DNA from: Favolaschia claudopus
Lineage: Eukaryota; Basidiomycota; Agaricomycetes; Agaricales; Mycenaceae
Assembly (NCBI GenBank): GCA_037176885.1
Contig: JAWWNJ010000007.1
Location: 3,162,001 to 3,226,000 of the forward strand
DNA: 64,000 nt
Reading direction: 5' to 3'
Shown piece by piece: positions 54,185 to 64,000 of the stretch. The position numbers and the translations under genes are program-made. The notes under the pieces are model-generated. The model had not been told where the DNA came from and ran no database searches. It worked only from the letters and a program-made list of their open reading frames with translations. Positions within the stretch are counted from its first letter, which is position 1. Each line of letters begins with the position of its first letter.

Positions 54185-55788
54185 ACGTAGAAGTACATCG
54201 TTTATTTGTCTACATCTTCTCATTTATATCAAGTGATGGCCGAGCCATCACTGCCCGGCAGGTGTGTCACCCTAACACTCTCCCGCTCAAGACTGACTTC
54301 AGTCTTCAAGATAAAGTACTCAGCGTAATTAACGCGTCAAGAAATCAATTTGATTTTTTAGTATCGAATTACCCCAGCAAGCATGGGGCGCGGACATCGA
54401 TAAGTACTGCAGTCTCGAATGCAAATCAGTAAGTTAGAGTAAGCGATAATCGTTCAGCCCATGAGTGCGCCGTGATCATACATCGACGATCCGGCGGCGG
54501 GCGGCGAGGTGGGATTCAGCGAGAGGTTTTGAATACCTTGCGTAGCCATGCGCGTGTCCGGCGACATAACCTCCGCACCGAAATTGAGCATCTCTGTTTC
54601 CGCGAACCAGCTTTGGTTTTGTGCTCCAGGAATTGATCCGAATTGCATGGGCGGCATATTCAGGTAAAGGTTGGACGCCGCGTTCGACGCTGGCATCATG
54701 TGAGTGAATTGCTGAGGCAGCGGAGGCATCGCCGCGGTTCCCGTCGATGGCCCCGCTTGTGGCATCTGAACCGGTGCGTGCATGGATGCTGCAAGTCCCT
54801 GTGGAGCCTGTTGAGCTTGGCTCGGTGAGCGCCTGAACGAATTAGCGTTTACTCGAGCTCCGCGCCACGGATTTCCCCTTGCCGGGTGTCGCTGCGACTG
54901 TTTAGCCGCTCCTCCACGTTCGCGATATTCCTTTGCCCACGGATTGTGTCGATCAAGTATGCCCGGGCGGCGCGCTGGAGCTTGCCGGCCTTTGCCTTCC
55001 ATGATCGCAGTGGCAATTCTCGAATTAGGTTCCCGACGCATACCTTGCATATCGGGGTCGCGCCACTGCCAGGTATCAAACTGGACCGTGTTCTCGAATT
55101 CGAGCTGCCACGGCAGGTATGGGGAACGGAAGCATACGTCGTTGTCGTTGGGGAATAAGGATGGAGGCGCCGCTGAGTAGCCGTGCGAGTAGGTGAGAAT
55201 ATTGGCGGCGTCTGCGGCGGTCCACCCCGGCGGCAATGGCGCCATGACGTCCAGCGCGAACTGCTGTGCATATTCGTACGCGTCGTCCACGAACGCGGTG
55301 AGTACACCGGCTTCCGCCATACGACGAACGACATCGTCAATCGTCGTATTGACAGTGGCCTGATCAATCGGCATTTTCTGCATATTCACCTTCGCGTTAA
55401 TTTCCAGATTGAGCGCGTTTACTCGTCGCTGATAGAGCCCTGGCGTTCCAAGTATCTCGAAAATGATTTTGTCGACGTGTACCTTACGATTAAGGTCGGG
55501 CGGGTACATGTTGCAGTAGTGCTCGACCGACAGCGCGTGCATGAGGTTGCATCCTCGGACGAGACGCATATTGAGGGTGTATTGATCGTCGAGGCACCAG
55601 AGGTGGTAGCGTAAAGTATGCAAACCTGTCTGTAGCCAGTTCAGAAAATTGTCTTCGAGCGTGTATCTAGACAGGCCCTGTCTAGGGTAACACTCAGCCA
55701 TTTTTTGGGCTTTTTCTGTCGCCGGCCCCGTCCCCGGCTTGTTTGATGGCCTTGATCCATAGATTGAGATAAGGTGGGTCCAAATCAA
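54185..55788 (-). mobile_element. Element 4: truncated minus-strand LTR-element piece
   Basis: On the minus strand, stem AAGACTG / loop AAGT / CAGTCTT (54306-54289), purine tract GAGCGGGAGAG (54288-54278) and an LTR-like start TGTTAGGGTGACACACC (from 54277) follow one another exactly as at the 3' ends of elements 1 and 2. At most ~90 bp of LTR remain before element 3's pol. The right end is undefined. It appears fused tail-to-tail with element 3 by rearrangement. Confidence 0.5.
54454..55701 (-). CDS. Unknown protein of element 4, Gag-like or accessory
   Basis: ATG at 55701 (MAECYPRQGLSRYTLEDNFL), stop at 54454, 415 residues, no introns needed. The first ~240 residues look folded and helical ('CNLMHALSVEHYCNMYPPDL', 'DQATVNTTIDDVVRRMAEAG'). 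The C-terminal ~170 are disordered and rich in Gln, Pro, Met and Ala ('FRRSPSQAQQAPQGLAAS'). No zinc cluster, protease or RT motif. Just upstream, another frame starting ATG near 55792 (MIDLDPPYLNLWIKAIKQAG) also looks coding and may be the true N-terminus separated by an intron or frameshift. Relative to the adjacent hairpin/purine tract it is in sense orientation, which would suit a Gag-like role. Relative to element 3 it is antisense. I cannot choose between these. Confidence 0.5.
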   Translation of the reverse strand: MAECYPRQGLSRYTLEDNFLNWLQTGLHTLRYHLWCLDDQYTLNMRLVRGCNLMHALSVEHYCNMYPPDLNRKVHVDKIIFEILGTPGLYQRRVNALNLEINAKVNMQKMPIDQATVNTTIDDVVRRMAEAGVLTAFVDDAYEYAQQFALDVMAPLPPGWTAADAANILTYSHGYSAAPPSLFPNDNDVCFRSPYLPWQLEFENTVQFDTWQWRDPDMQGMRREPNSRIATAIMEGKGRQAPARRPGILDRHNPWAKEYRERGGAAKQSQRHPARGNPWRGARVNANSFRRSPSQAQQAPQGLAASMHAPVQMPQAGPSTGTAAMPPLPQQFTHMMPASNAASNLYLNMPPMQFGSIPGAQNQSWFAETEMLNFGAEVMSPDTRMATQGIQNLSLNPTSPPAAGSSMYDHGALMG

Positions 55789-56044
55789 TCATCTTTCTTC
55801 TATCTATGCCTTATCTATTTTGACAGCTACTCCTACGATACCTAAAAAGGAAAATAAATCTGGTATTCATTCAGGAGGGATTATCGTCTATTACTCGGCC
55901 GTACTGATATCGGCACCACTAGGCACTATCTCATCTTCCATACGCGCCGCTATCCTTTCGTCCTCTTCGAGCGCAAGCCGCACAGCTGCCGCCGCAGAAT
56001 TATTCCAATTCTGCTTAAAGCGAGAGGCTAGCTGTCTAGATAGT
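55789..56044. other. Spacer
   Basis: No feature recognised between element 4 and the inverted-repeat element. Confidence 0.4.
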
Positions 56045-56170
56045 AGCCATATTGCAATGTGCCTGAAGAATATCTAGTACCATAATGCAACTTAGTCGGT
56101 TGATGGTCGGACGGCCAATAATACCCACATTGCAATGCGTCCGTGGTGCCCGAAAAGGTAATAATTAAAG

Positions 56171-56262
56171 TGGCAAGACTGGGAATCGAACCCAAAAAGC
56201 CTTGCGTGATGTCAATTTATTTACATAACAAGAGCCGAAACCACTACACTAGAATAGAGATA
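56171..56262 (-). other. tRNA-like sequence with A and B boxes (pseudo-tRNA/SINE head)
   Basis: The minus strand contains TTCTAGTGTAGTGG (A-box like) and GGGTTCGATTCCC (a perfect B box), followed by AGTCTTGCCA. The 5' acceptor strand does not pair with the 3' one, so it is unlikely to be a working tRNA. An RNA polymerase III promoter or SINE head is more likely. Confidence 0.5.
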
Positions 56263-56339
56263 CTAACCAGCTAAAGGATAAGGGAGTGGTAGTACACGGA
56301 GCTTGGAATCCACAAGGTAATTCCTCCTTGTCCGGCCCG

Positions 56340-56532
56340 TTTTCAGGGCCCAGTTAGGGTTAGGGAGGTTAAGGTTTGGGTTAGGGTTTGAGTTAGGGTT
56401 TGGGTTAGTCAGGTTAGGGTTCCTAGGTATATTTTCTGCCTCGTTTGGTTAAGGTTAGAATTGATCAGATTAGATTGGTTAGGTTGGTTAGGGTGGTTAG
56501 AGGGTTCAGGTTAGGATGGTTAGGGTTAGAAA
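56340..56532 (+). repeat. Interstitial degenerate telomere-like repeat
   Basis: Many GGTTAGGGTT, GGGTTAGGG and variants (GGTTTGGGTTAG, GGTTAAGG, AGGATGGTTAGGG) over ~190 bp, resembling the TTAGGG repeat used at many fungal telomeres, with much degeneration. Confidence 0.7.
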
Positions 56533-56673
56533 TACTTACCCAACAAGGAATAAACATTGCTAACCCAGAGCCGAAGATCTAGGGCAGCTTGCCTGCCCTA
56601 GGTCTGGGAATTAACAGTCCCAGGTAGGGTAAGGTCTCCTTACCCTAGCTGGGAAAACAAATTGACTTTTAAT

Positions 56674-56760
56674 AGCTCTTTGGTCTAGTTGGATATGATG
56701 CTTCCTAAATTATCTCGTGGTCTGCATGAGGTCGGCGGTTCAATTCTGCCTTTTGGCAGT
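56674..56760 (+). other. Second tRNA-like sequence
   Basis: TGGTCTAGTTGG (A-box like) at 56681 and GGTTCAATTC (B-box like) at 56737. The T-stem can form, but the acceptor stem cannot. Read as a degenerate tRNA or SINE-type promoter. Confidence 0.45.
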
Positions 56761-57484
56761 TCTAATCTTTTCGAATTTCTTAGCAGGCTGGTGGCTGTTC
56801 ACCTGCCTATTTAGGCTTCAAGGACACATTGCAATGCAGGTATTATTGGTCGGCCGACCATCAACCGTGTAAATTGCATTATGGTACTAGGTATTCTCCT
56901 ACCACATTGCAATATAGGTACAGTCTTTACATAGGCTAGGCGGCGTGTCAGCGAGGCTGGCGAGCCGCGTATGCCTGCAGCCCCGCACGCACGTCGGCTG
57001 TGACAGTGCGGGACACTGCACGCTTCTCCTCCCACCAGATTGCACGCCACTCCAAGAACCGCAAGACCCTTCGCATCTCCTCACGCAGCAAATCTACCTC
57101 TTCCACCCATCTATCCTTCCTCGCTTTGGCCCTTGACCACTCGACGCGGACCGCTGCAGTGAATATGTAAGTCTCAATCTAGGCAGAATCGTTACTCTGG
57201 GACGTACCATCCACGAGCTCCTCATCTTCTGCATCAGGGCCGCCTCCCTGCGTCCATATCCACGACATTTTGCGTCGACTTGCGGACGCCATAGCCCTCC
57301 CTTTTCTGTCTTTCTTGCTCGTCCTCGCCCCCACAACACCCAGTCTAGCCCTTGCCGCCGTATCGGGCTCCTCGTCCTGATCTAACCGGATATGCTCATC
57401 CTCCAGCTCTCTGTACGCTGTACACTCCTCCTCCCCTCTCAACTTAATCAAAGCCCTTCTCGCACGTCGGTACTTTGTCGCCGC

Positions 57485-57998
57485 CACCTGTGGTGCCCCA
57501 TATTATACTATAGTTATAGCTTCCATGTGGTCCCCATGGAAGCTATAGTTATAGGTCGAACTATCTTCCATGACATCCACAGAATGTCATCTCCACGGCT
57601 TCCACAGAGGACTTGTCCAGGGCGAAAAATGAGATTTTTCCACCGTTTCCATGCCTTTTCCTGCTACAAAAACCCCCTTTAAAGGGTACTAATGAATTCC
57701 ATGACTTCCATCAGATTTTGTATACACTTCCATGACTTCCATGAAGTAACAAAGTTGTAATAGAGTTAGTATACCCTTCCACTGCTTCCATGAGGGACTT
57801 GTACCATATATATCTGTTGACTTTCCAGCTGAGCTAACTAACCGGTTAGTTAGCTCAGCTGGAAAGTCAACAATATCAGTGGTGATTTGATCTTCCACCA
57901 CTTCCATGAAAATATACAAGTTTAATACACTCTTATTGACCTTCCATGACTTCCATGAGACCAAGTAACTGTGATCAGTATCTGAATGTTCCACTACT
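57485..57998 (+). repeat. Left arm of the 3.46-kb element
   Basis: Carries at least eight TTCCAYNNCTTCCAT-type units (for example 57695, 57728, 57777, 57891, 57942), mirrored in the right arm. Confidence 0.85.
57815..57872. mobile_element. 58-bp perfect palindrome insertion with 5-bp duplication
   Basis: TGTTGACTTTCCAGCTGAGC… is perfectly self-complementary over 58 bp (29-bp arms, centre CCGG). ATATC flanks it at 57810-57814 and 57873-57877, whereas the opposite arm has a single ATATC at the same place. This proves insertion after the arms formed. It starts TG and ends CA. Confidence 0.88.
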
Positions 57999-60486
57999 GC
58001 CACAATTCTATTCCAGTCTACTGTGCCCCTTACCATCCCCTCCCCCCTCTGCCTTCTCTCACTCTCTCTAGTCAACAGATACCCTTCACCACTTCCCCTC
58101 TCCACATCATCATATTTTTCCCACTCCCTAGTAAACTGACAACCGTTTCACATCAGTATCCTCCTCTCCACCATCCTGCTGTGTGAACTCTCTATATAAT
58201 CTCAATGAAGTAGCTGTCACACTATCTCAAAAAGACTTTCAAACACGAGTATATACGAGAACAGTGTTCCAAACACTCCATGTGATCACAAAATCCCTGT
58301 GCCATTGCATTCTTCTCCACAAAGGCATGCTACCTCACTGAGAGTGAAGTCCTGTTCATCCTTAATATATACCACTATCTCAACATTCAGCTCAATCTTG
58401 AAGTAAGGGTGGGCAGCAAGATTAGCCTGATACCAAATGAGTACTAAAGGTCACAGAGAAAGCTGACATAGGAGAGGAGTGTATAGACAATATCCCCTTC
58501 TTTTGTGTGAGGGGGACCCAGGCTTTAGTACATTTGATATAGCAATATAGAGCTTTGTGAATGGTCTTAAAATGGGATTTCCCAATTTGCAACCTGTAGC
58601 AATGTAGCTTTGTCCCATACACATTCATATTATCTGAGATATGCCTAGGCTGAATGTTGTTACTCGTTCACACAGTTCACTCTGGATTTCTATGCAAATT
58701 GGTGGGGCGTAGTTTCATATTTCTGCTTCCCAAAGTGCCCTCAGAGGGGTTAGAAGCAGGATGTGAAGACATTGGGCCTGGGAAGAGTCATGTTTATGGA
58801 ATAGAGGAGGCTGCCTGTTGACAAAGCACAAAATGCTTTGATTTATGGTAAAAAATTGTAATTCCAGCACTTTAATGTCCAACTCTAATGAGTTCCACCG
58901 CTTCCACGGCAAGTTGTATTCAAATTCCACGGCTTCCATGGTATATTGTATTGAATTTCCACCACCTCCATGAGGATTTGTATTGAATTTTCCACTGCTT
59001 CCATGAATTGTGGTCACCTAACTCGTCGTTGTGTGGTCGCCAACTCGTAGCACTGAAATCAATTTTGTTTTCACCATTGCATGAGAACAAGGAGCAATAT
59101 TGAAAATCTGAGGAGGCAGATATCATTAGTTACCTGAGAGCATGTCTTGCAATATTTTCAGGTTTATTGTTAAATTCTGTCTGTCTCAATACGTCTGAAC
59201 ACTGTATGAGCTGAAACTTGCTTGAATCCATATATTCACCTCACAACTTCTTCAGCTTTTAAACACAACTTTTCATATTTGAACTCAATATGAAAGAATA
59301 CTTCAAGTAGGGTCTAAAACAAGATTTTCCAGCCCCTTTAGACACTTCTAGCATCCAATTCAAGGGGGGAACCATCAAAAAGGCCTAAAACTCCGAAATT
59401 GAAAATTTTTAATCTGGATGTCCCCTGCCTTGCTACAAACTCCCTGGAAACAAAGCAGGAGTGTTCTAGTGATTACTGAAAGGCATTCTGAGCATATCAC
59501 TCTCATGAATCACTTCACAATATACAGTTTGGCACTCACCCATGATGTTGTGTCCTACCACTAATCTGACTCTCAAAAAGGTCTCAAACCATTCTCTTCT
59601 GCCCCAGAACCCTGAATATTGATTTATACATGCCTGATACCTCACTTTCACCATGTCAGAAGCATGTCAGGGACAGGTTCACAACATTTTTGTATTGTGA
59701 ATCCAATCTATTACTACACTAGTACAAGACATCTACTCAAGCTGAATGTTGGGTCCCATGTTCTAAGAGGTGTCCTGGTTCAGATAAGGTGACTTTGGTA
59801 GCCAGCAAAAATCCTCAGAGAGGTCAAACAGCAATTGATATCAAAATCAAACAATTTGTTTCGTCTTTCAATTGTATTTTTTGCTGTGCATTCTCTGTGG
59901 CAGAGTAGCAATCTGGATTCTAGAATTGAGTAGTGTGCAGTCAACTCAAGAAACTGTGCATGGTAAGAAAAAAAAGATTCACACAATCTCTGAATCTCAT
60001 TCCACTCAATCTTCGGCTATCTGATCTTCAATATCAGACATTTACATCTACCTATTGTAGATTACAACTAACCCCCCCATTATTGGTCCTTGATAGTGAG
60101 TTATCTCCCTCTATCATCCTTCAATTAGCATGTAGCATATGTCCTCACACTATATTGTGTAATCTCGATTTCCTAACATTAGAGATGGTCAGCATAGGAT
60201 GTTTGGGGTGATTGAGGTGATTATGGGTCTCTTTATCAAGTCAACTGTTGAATAGTCCATTGCCTCAAACCTAGCATTAGTTACCATTCGACATGGTTTT
60301 CCCATGGTTTAGAGCTATATCACAGTAACAGTGAGCACATTGGCCTCAGAGTCAAGGTAGAAGTGCCTCCTCTCATGGAGCATTGCTCTCACCCTTCCAA
60401 AATCCATAATTAAGTGAGGGGATGAAGAAATGATGTAAGGATGGGACCCCGATCAACACATCAAACATAGACAAATATGTATGAGG
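57999..60486. other. Interior of the 3.46-kb element
   Basis: AT-rich, only short frames, no domain recognised. A cluster of four TTCCAY..CTTCCAT-type units lies at ~58890-59005. Confidence 0.55.
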
Positions 60487-60940
60487 AAGTAGTGGAAGAT
60501 TCAAATACAGATTGATCACAGTTACTGGTCTCATGGAAGTCATGGGAAGGTCAATAAGAGTGTATTAAACTTGTATATTTTCATGGAAGTGGTGGGAGAT
60601 CAAATCACCACTGATATATATGGTACAAGTCCCTCATGGAAGCAGTGGAAGGGTATACTAACTCTATTACAACTTTGTTACTTCATGGAAGTCATGGAAG
60701 TGTATACAAATCTGATGGAAGTCATGGAATTCATTAGTACCCTTTAAAGGGGTTTATTGTAGCAGGAAAAGGCATGGAAACGGTGGAAAAATCTCATTTT
60801 TCGCCCTGGACAAGTCCTCTGTGGAAGCCGTGGAGATGACATTCTGTGGATGTCATGGAAGATAGTTCGACCTATAACTATAGCTTCCATGGGGACCACA
60901 TGGAAGCTATACTATAGTATAATATTGGGCACCACAGGTG
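60487..60940 (-). repeat. Right arm of the 3.46-kb element
   Basis: Inverted copy of the left arm, lacking the 58-bp palindrome and one copy of its ATATC duplication. Confidence 0.85.
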
Positions 60941-63900
60941 GTCGCCGCAGTGGTGATATGTTCCGTTCACGCTCATTGAGCGTGGCCGCCCTCGTTCCTC
61001 CCCGCTGGCCCACCAGATTGCTCCTCGCGGTAGTGAGCAGATGGCGCTTCGCATGTAATTTGCTCCGTAGGGTCTTGGATTCCATCGTGAAGCTGACCTT
61101 CCCGAAGACGAGCTTCCTTCTCAGCCAGACCGTCTACACATCTCCCGCGGCTGGCGAAACGAGTGCGGACGGCAAGCAAAGCGCAATATCCTCCGCAAGG
61201 GGCGGGGGCAACTCCGAGTACCGTCCCTCCTCCGCCTCTCGCAACTGCTCCACGGCGCCCGGCATATACACGGCTTGCAGCCTGCGAAACCGCTTGAGCT
61301 TGACGTAGAATGTGCGGCGCATGTCCGTCACACGCTCGATGTGCTCAGTGGGTAAGCAGCGGTCGACCTTTGACCTCCCTCGAATACGAATCCCTGTTGG
61401 TATTCGTGAGCCCAAACGCTTCTAACCGCCGTACCGAGGAACTCACTGGTGGTCCTCGAGTTGGAGGCCTAACACCATAAATGCGCTGGCGCTGGACTTG
61501 TGCACTGCCGACCGGCCGCTGACCGCCTCTTCCAGCTCCTCCTTTGCGAGAGCAAGCCGGATCGCCGCCTCTCCAGAAGTCTGTACAGGGATTGTCAGCG
61601 CTGACACGGTGTCTCATCAGATCAATCTACTTACTTCCTTTCGCTTCTTCCCATTGATACGGATTCTTCTTTGTTCTGTCCTCCTTCCAGCTAGTCAATC
61701 ATCGCCTCCCATTCATCTCGCAGCGACGGATCCAGCGTACGGTCCACCTCTTTCGAAAGCGGCACCTGGCGGTCGCGCTCGTCTATGGCTATCACTAACT
61801 TCCGAGGCAGCGTGGTACCTGTGCGCTGAATCAGTGACATTCTATTAGTCGAGCTGGTACGCACCTTGCCGTACGTTCTTCTCAAAATTATGACGATCCA
61901 CCTTATCCTCAAAGCCATCCTCCCGCGCCCCGTAATTCATCTCCTTCATCGCCGTAGACGCCCCATTGAAATCCGACCAAACCCTTTCCCGTACCTCACC
62001 GTCTGTTCTTCCCACCCCAGTCTGATATGTTAACGAATTCTCCACTGACACGTACGCTCATGAGCAGTAGCGTGCCAGGACCGGCAGGCCCATATGTAAC
62101 TTTCGTGCGCTCAAAGTCCAGCTGCATCTCGGGCGGGAATTTAGTGCAGCGGCGCTGGAAATTGACCCGCCATTGACACGCGATGTCGTAGGCGATCGCA
62201 AGGTATAGAAGTGTAACGCCCACCAGCGACGCCAGTAGGATATAGTCCATATTGATGTACCTGCAATGAGAGACATAAGTGCGTGCGACGGATGATGGGA
62301 AAGACAAAAACTCACCGTTCGCCTTTTGCAAATCACCAATTCCTTGAGGACGTAGTAACTCGTGTCGAGCGCATATAACAGCGCCGACACCGGAAGCTCG
62401 CAAGCCTGTTGTCAGCCTCGTCTCTTTCTGAGCCAAGGCTGCAAAGGCAATACATGTACTCACCTGCAAACCCAGCGCAGCTTCAATGCGCACAGGAAAC
62501 AATTCAAACATTACTGACGTCCTTTTCAGGCACATGGTTGCAATCATTCGTTTATAACCGGTTCCCTCCACAACATAGCCCCATCCCGGACCCAAAGGCG
62601 GATCGTCCCCGCGCATTGGGGCGTAAGCGATTGCGAAGACGGAAATTCGCATCCATAGCGAGTATCAACATGAACAAAAATCTACGTGATGTTAATCGAC
62701 GGCTCGCAATGATTTAAGAGTGACGGTACTCACTGAAATTCCGGCCCAACCTCCCTCCAGCCTTCAGGTAGATTAATACCTTCCTGAGGGCAGGCCCAAC
62801 ATCGCACTGCACACTCCCCTCTCGCCGTCCCTTCCAACCCGCCAGCATCGTGGGCGCGACCAGCCCGTTTCAAGCGCAGCAAAAAACCGAATTGACGGCT
62901 GACGAGACGCAAAATCTTATGGCGATCCTAACATAAGTCTTGTAAGCTTTCTCCGTCGACCGCAACAGTAATCATTACAGACTCACCGGCACATCCGATA
63001 CGCCAGATGCATCCGTCATCAACTCTGTCGTTCGCATGAAGTCATGCGCCGTCACATCGCCAACGACGTTGAGCAGTCGAAACATGTCGAGCGTCGCGAA
63101 GGTCGCGCACGTAGCGGGATCTACCGTACTGGCAGGGTACCAGCCGTTGCGGAGTAACTGCTGTAGATTGTTTGCGTGGTCGGATAAACTGCAGGCGCAA
63201 TACCGGAAACGGATTTCGTGAATGTGTGGGAAATCGAGGACGACCATCGACCGTTCCGCTGGCGCTGCGTGAGGGCAAGGATAGCCGCCGTGGCCTAGCT
63301 GATATACCACACCCAAGGAGGCTGGACTGACGCGCGTCCAAAAATTGCCTTTCCACTCCTGGCATACATCGTTAGCTTCGTGTCGAATATATGAACATTT
63401 GCGCATACCTCGATGATATGTAGATGCAATACAGAATGTCGGCTTTTCACGCAAGGCAAGCACTGCGTGTACATACCGCAGGCTTTGCATCGAAAACGGC
63501 GCGATGCCGCCTCAAGCGTCGCCTCGCAACACGCGCACCTCCCAGCATTATCGCCAGGGCCCTCGTGCCGCAGCATTTCGTCCAAGAACATAGGCGCCAG
63601 ACGCCGCCACACCTTCATAGGGTCATCCTGCCGAGTTGAGTATTCAGATACATTAATCGAAGAACATTGCGGCAAAGAAAACTCACCGAGCTCTCGTAGC
63701 GCTTTCTCTTCTCACCCAAGGTTTCCGCTTCAGCCTCAACAGCCCCGTTGGCATCTTCTGGAAGGGGAGTCCAGCCCCCGAGTTGATCCAGCTCGTTGGG
63801 TGCGCGAGAGTGCTGCTTGCGCTGTATATTTACTGCTTTACGGACCCCGCGACGACCGTCTTGCGAAGAATGGAATTCGCTGTCCTGAGTGGAGTCTTCC

Positions 63901-64000
63901 GGCCTCTCTTCATATTCAATATAAGAGTCGTCGCGTCGAGCCTTGTTGGGGGAGCGCGTCGGTGTGCTGCGGGCGGACATTTCCAGGTAGAGGAGAAGTT

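Larger units (their letters stand above)
44800..54290. repeat. Dispersed GCGGGA/TCCCGC motif, family specific to element 3
   Basis: About 37 copies counted by eye in 9.4 kb, where ~4.6 are expected for a non-palindromic hexamer. Most are part of AGCGGGA or TCCCGCT. They run through LTR, gag, protease and pol in both orientations. Element 1 holds about 5 in 10.75 kb. The last copy (54282) belongs to the purine tract of element 4. None is seen in 54300-55790. Confidence 0.7.
56045..56925. mobile_element. 880-bp inverted-repeat element with tRNA-like and telomere-like interior
   Basis: Arms at about 56050-56147 and 56822-56920 are inverted copies (~80% by eye) sharing ATATTGCAATGTG, CTAGTACCATAATGCAA, GGTTGATGGTCGG and CATTGCAATG. 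The interior carries two tRNA-like units facing opposite ways and a tract of degenerate TTAGGG-type repeats. No transposase frame. The target duplication is not clear. The element lies directly 3' of the KDZ gene end. Confidence 0.6.
57485..60940. mobile_element. 3.46-kb non-autonomous long-TIR element, 8-bp duplication
   Basis: The termini CACCTGTGGTGCCC…GGGCACCACAGGTG are inverted and flanked by GTCGCCGC on both sides (57477-57484 and 60941-60948). Inverted arms of ~450 bp (57485-57998 and 60487-60940) are nearly identical apart from a 63-bp difference caused by the palindrome insertion. No transposase frame is seen in the 2.5-kb centre. An 8-bp duplication with long TIRs suits hAT- or KDZ-mobilised elements. 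It sits inside the KDZ gene. Confidence 0.88.
56948..63980 (-). pseudogene. KDZ transposase gene, decayed and split
   Basis: Starts at ATG 63980 (MSARSTPTRSPNKARRDDSY). A disordered N-terminus is followed by the KDZ-associated cysteine cluster ('CACCEATLEAASRRFRCKAC', 'CLPCVKSRHSVLHLH'). Then come 'LGHGGYPCPH', 'HIHEIRFRYCAC', 'LLRNGWYPASTVDPATCATF', 'HDFMRTTELMTDASG', 'CPQEGINLPEGW', 'LAMDANFRLRNRL' (first catalytic Asp), 'GPGWGYVVEG', 'IAYDIACQWRVNFQRR' (second Asp), 'GVGRTDGE', 'YMPGAVEQL' and 'LAEDIALCLPSAL'. The C-terminal exon lies beyond the inserted element at 57476-56948 ('RKMSWIWTQGGG', 'VRVEWSRAKARKDRWVEEVD'), ending with TGA at 56948. Frame breaks appear near 62620 (after PNARG), 62080 and 61040-61140, so the copy is inactive. 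KDZ elements are typical of Agaricomycetes. Confidence 0.85.

Noticed and set aside
54454..55701. Antisense accessory gene of element 3 equivalent to A, B or C
   Set aside because: It has no cysteine cluster or introns, lacks the element 3 motif, and is in sense with the adjacent hairpin/purine tract; more likely part of another element.
55800..56040. Possible 3' LTR of element 3
   Set aside because: No similarity to 44920-46795 could be found there; the 3' LTR is treated as missing.
56171..56760. Functional tRNA genes
   Set aside because: A and B boxes are present, but acceptor stems do not pair in either unit.
1..64000. CRISPR arrays, operons or bacterial-type regulatory sites
   Set aside because: The sequence is eukaryotic; no regularly spaced short repeats of that kind were seen.

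Overview
This window looks like a transposon-dense stretch of an Agaricomycete (mushroom-forming basidiomycete) genome. The reasons are many ~50-nt introns, an F-box-like gene, a TET/JBP-type dioxygenase, a KDZ transposase with its N-terminal cysteine cluster, a kinesin-5 remnant, and large Ty3/gypsy elements. Nothing bacterial is present.

Layout. (1) 1-6167: three host-like genes, namely a partial F-box-like gene, an unrecognised multi-intron gene, and a 2-oxoglutarate/Fe(II) dioxygenase of the TET/JBP family. (2) 6581-21995: a pogo-like DNA transposon (TA duplication, 22-bp inverted ends). Its single gene fuses an N-terminal Ulp1/C48 protease to a DDD transposase. A 10.75-kb LTR element ('element 1', 8208-18960, GCGC duplication, LTRs that look identical) has landed inside that gene. 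(3) 22.1-25.04 kb: broken coding remnants, including a kinesin-5 fragment. (4) 25428-43412: 'element 2', an 18-kb Ty3/gypsy element on the minus strand. (5) 44.2-54.2 kb: a small TA-flanked MITE and 'element 3', a plus-strand gypsy element with a frameshifted pol and no visible 3' LTR. A truncated minus-strand piece of another LTR element ('element 4') abuts it. (6) 56-64 kb: an inverted-repeat element holding tRNA-like and telomere-like sequence, then a decayed KDZ transposase gene split by a 3.46-kb long-TIR element (8-bp duplication), which itself carries a 58-bp perfect palindrome flanked by a 5-bp duplication.

Most notable: elements 1 and 2 have different LTRs and coding content, yet both carry the same three accessory genes (here A, B and C). 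These are antisense to the retrotransposon and rich in introns; A has a Zn2Cys6-like cysteine cluster and C a related one. In both elements, genes A and B each lie downstream of a small hairpin plus a polypurine-tract-like sequence. Each large element is also studded from end to end with its own short motif: AGCAWTCGCGAWAG-like sites in element 1, CCGCGG in element 2, GCGGGA in element 3. I infer, without proof, that the accessory proteins recognise their own element's motif. That would parallel the sequence-specific anti-silencing (VANC) proteins of plant VANDAL transposons. Element 1 has lost nearly all of gag-pol but kept the cassette and has transposed recently.

All motif counts are by eye and should be recounted by program. 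Splice sites were inferred from GT/AG signals and reading frame only.
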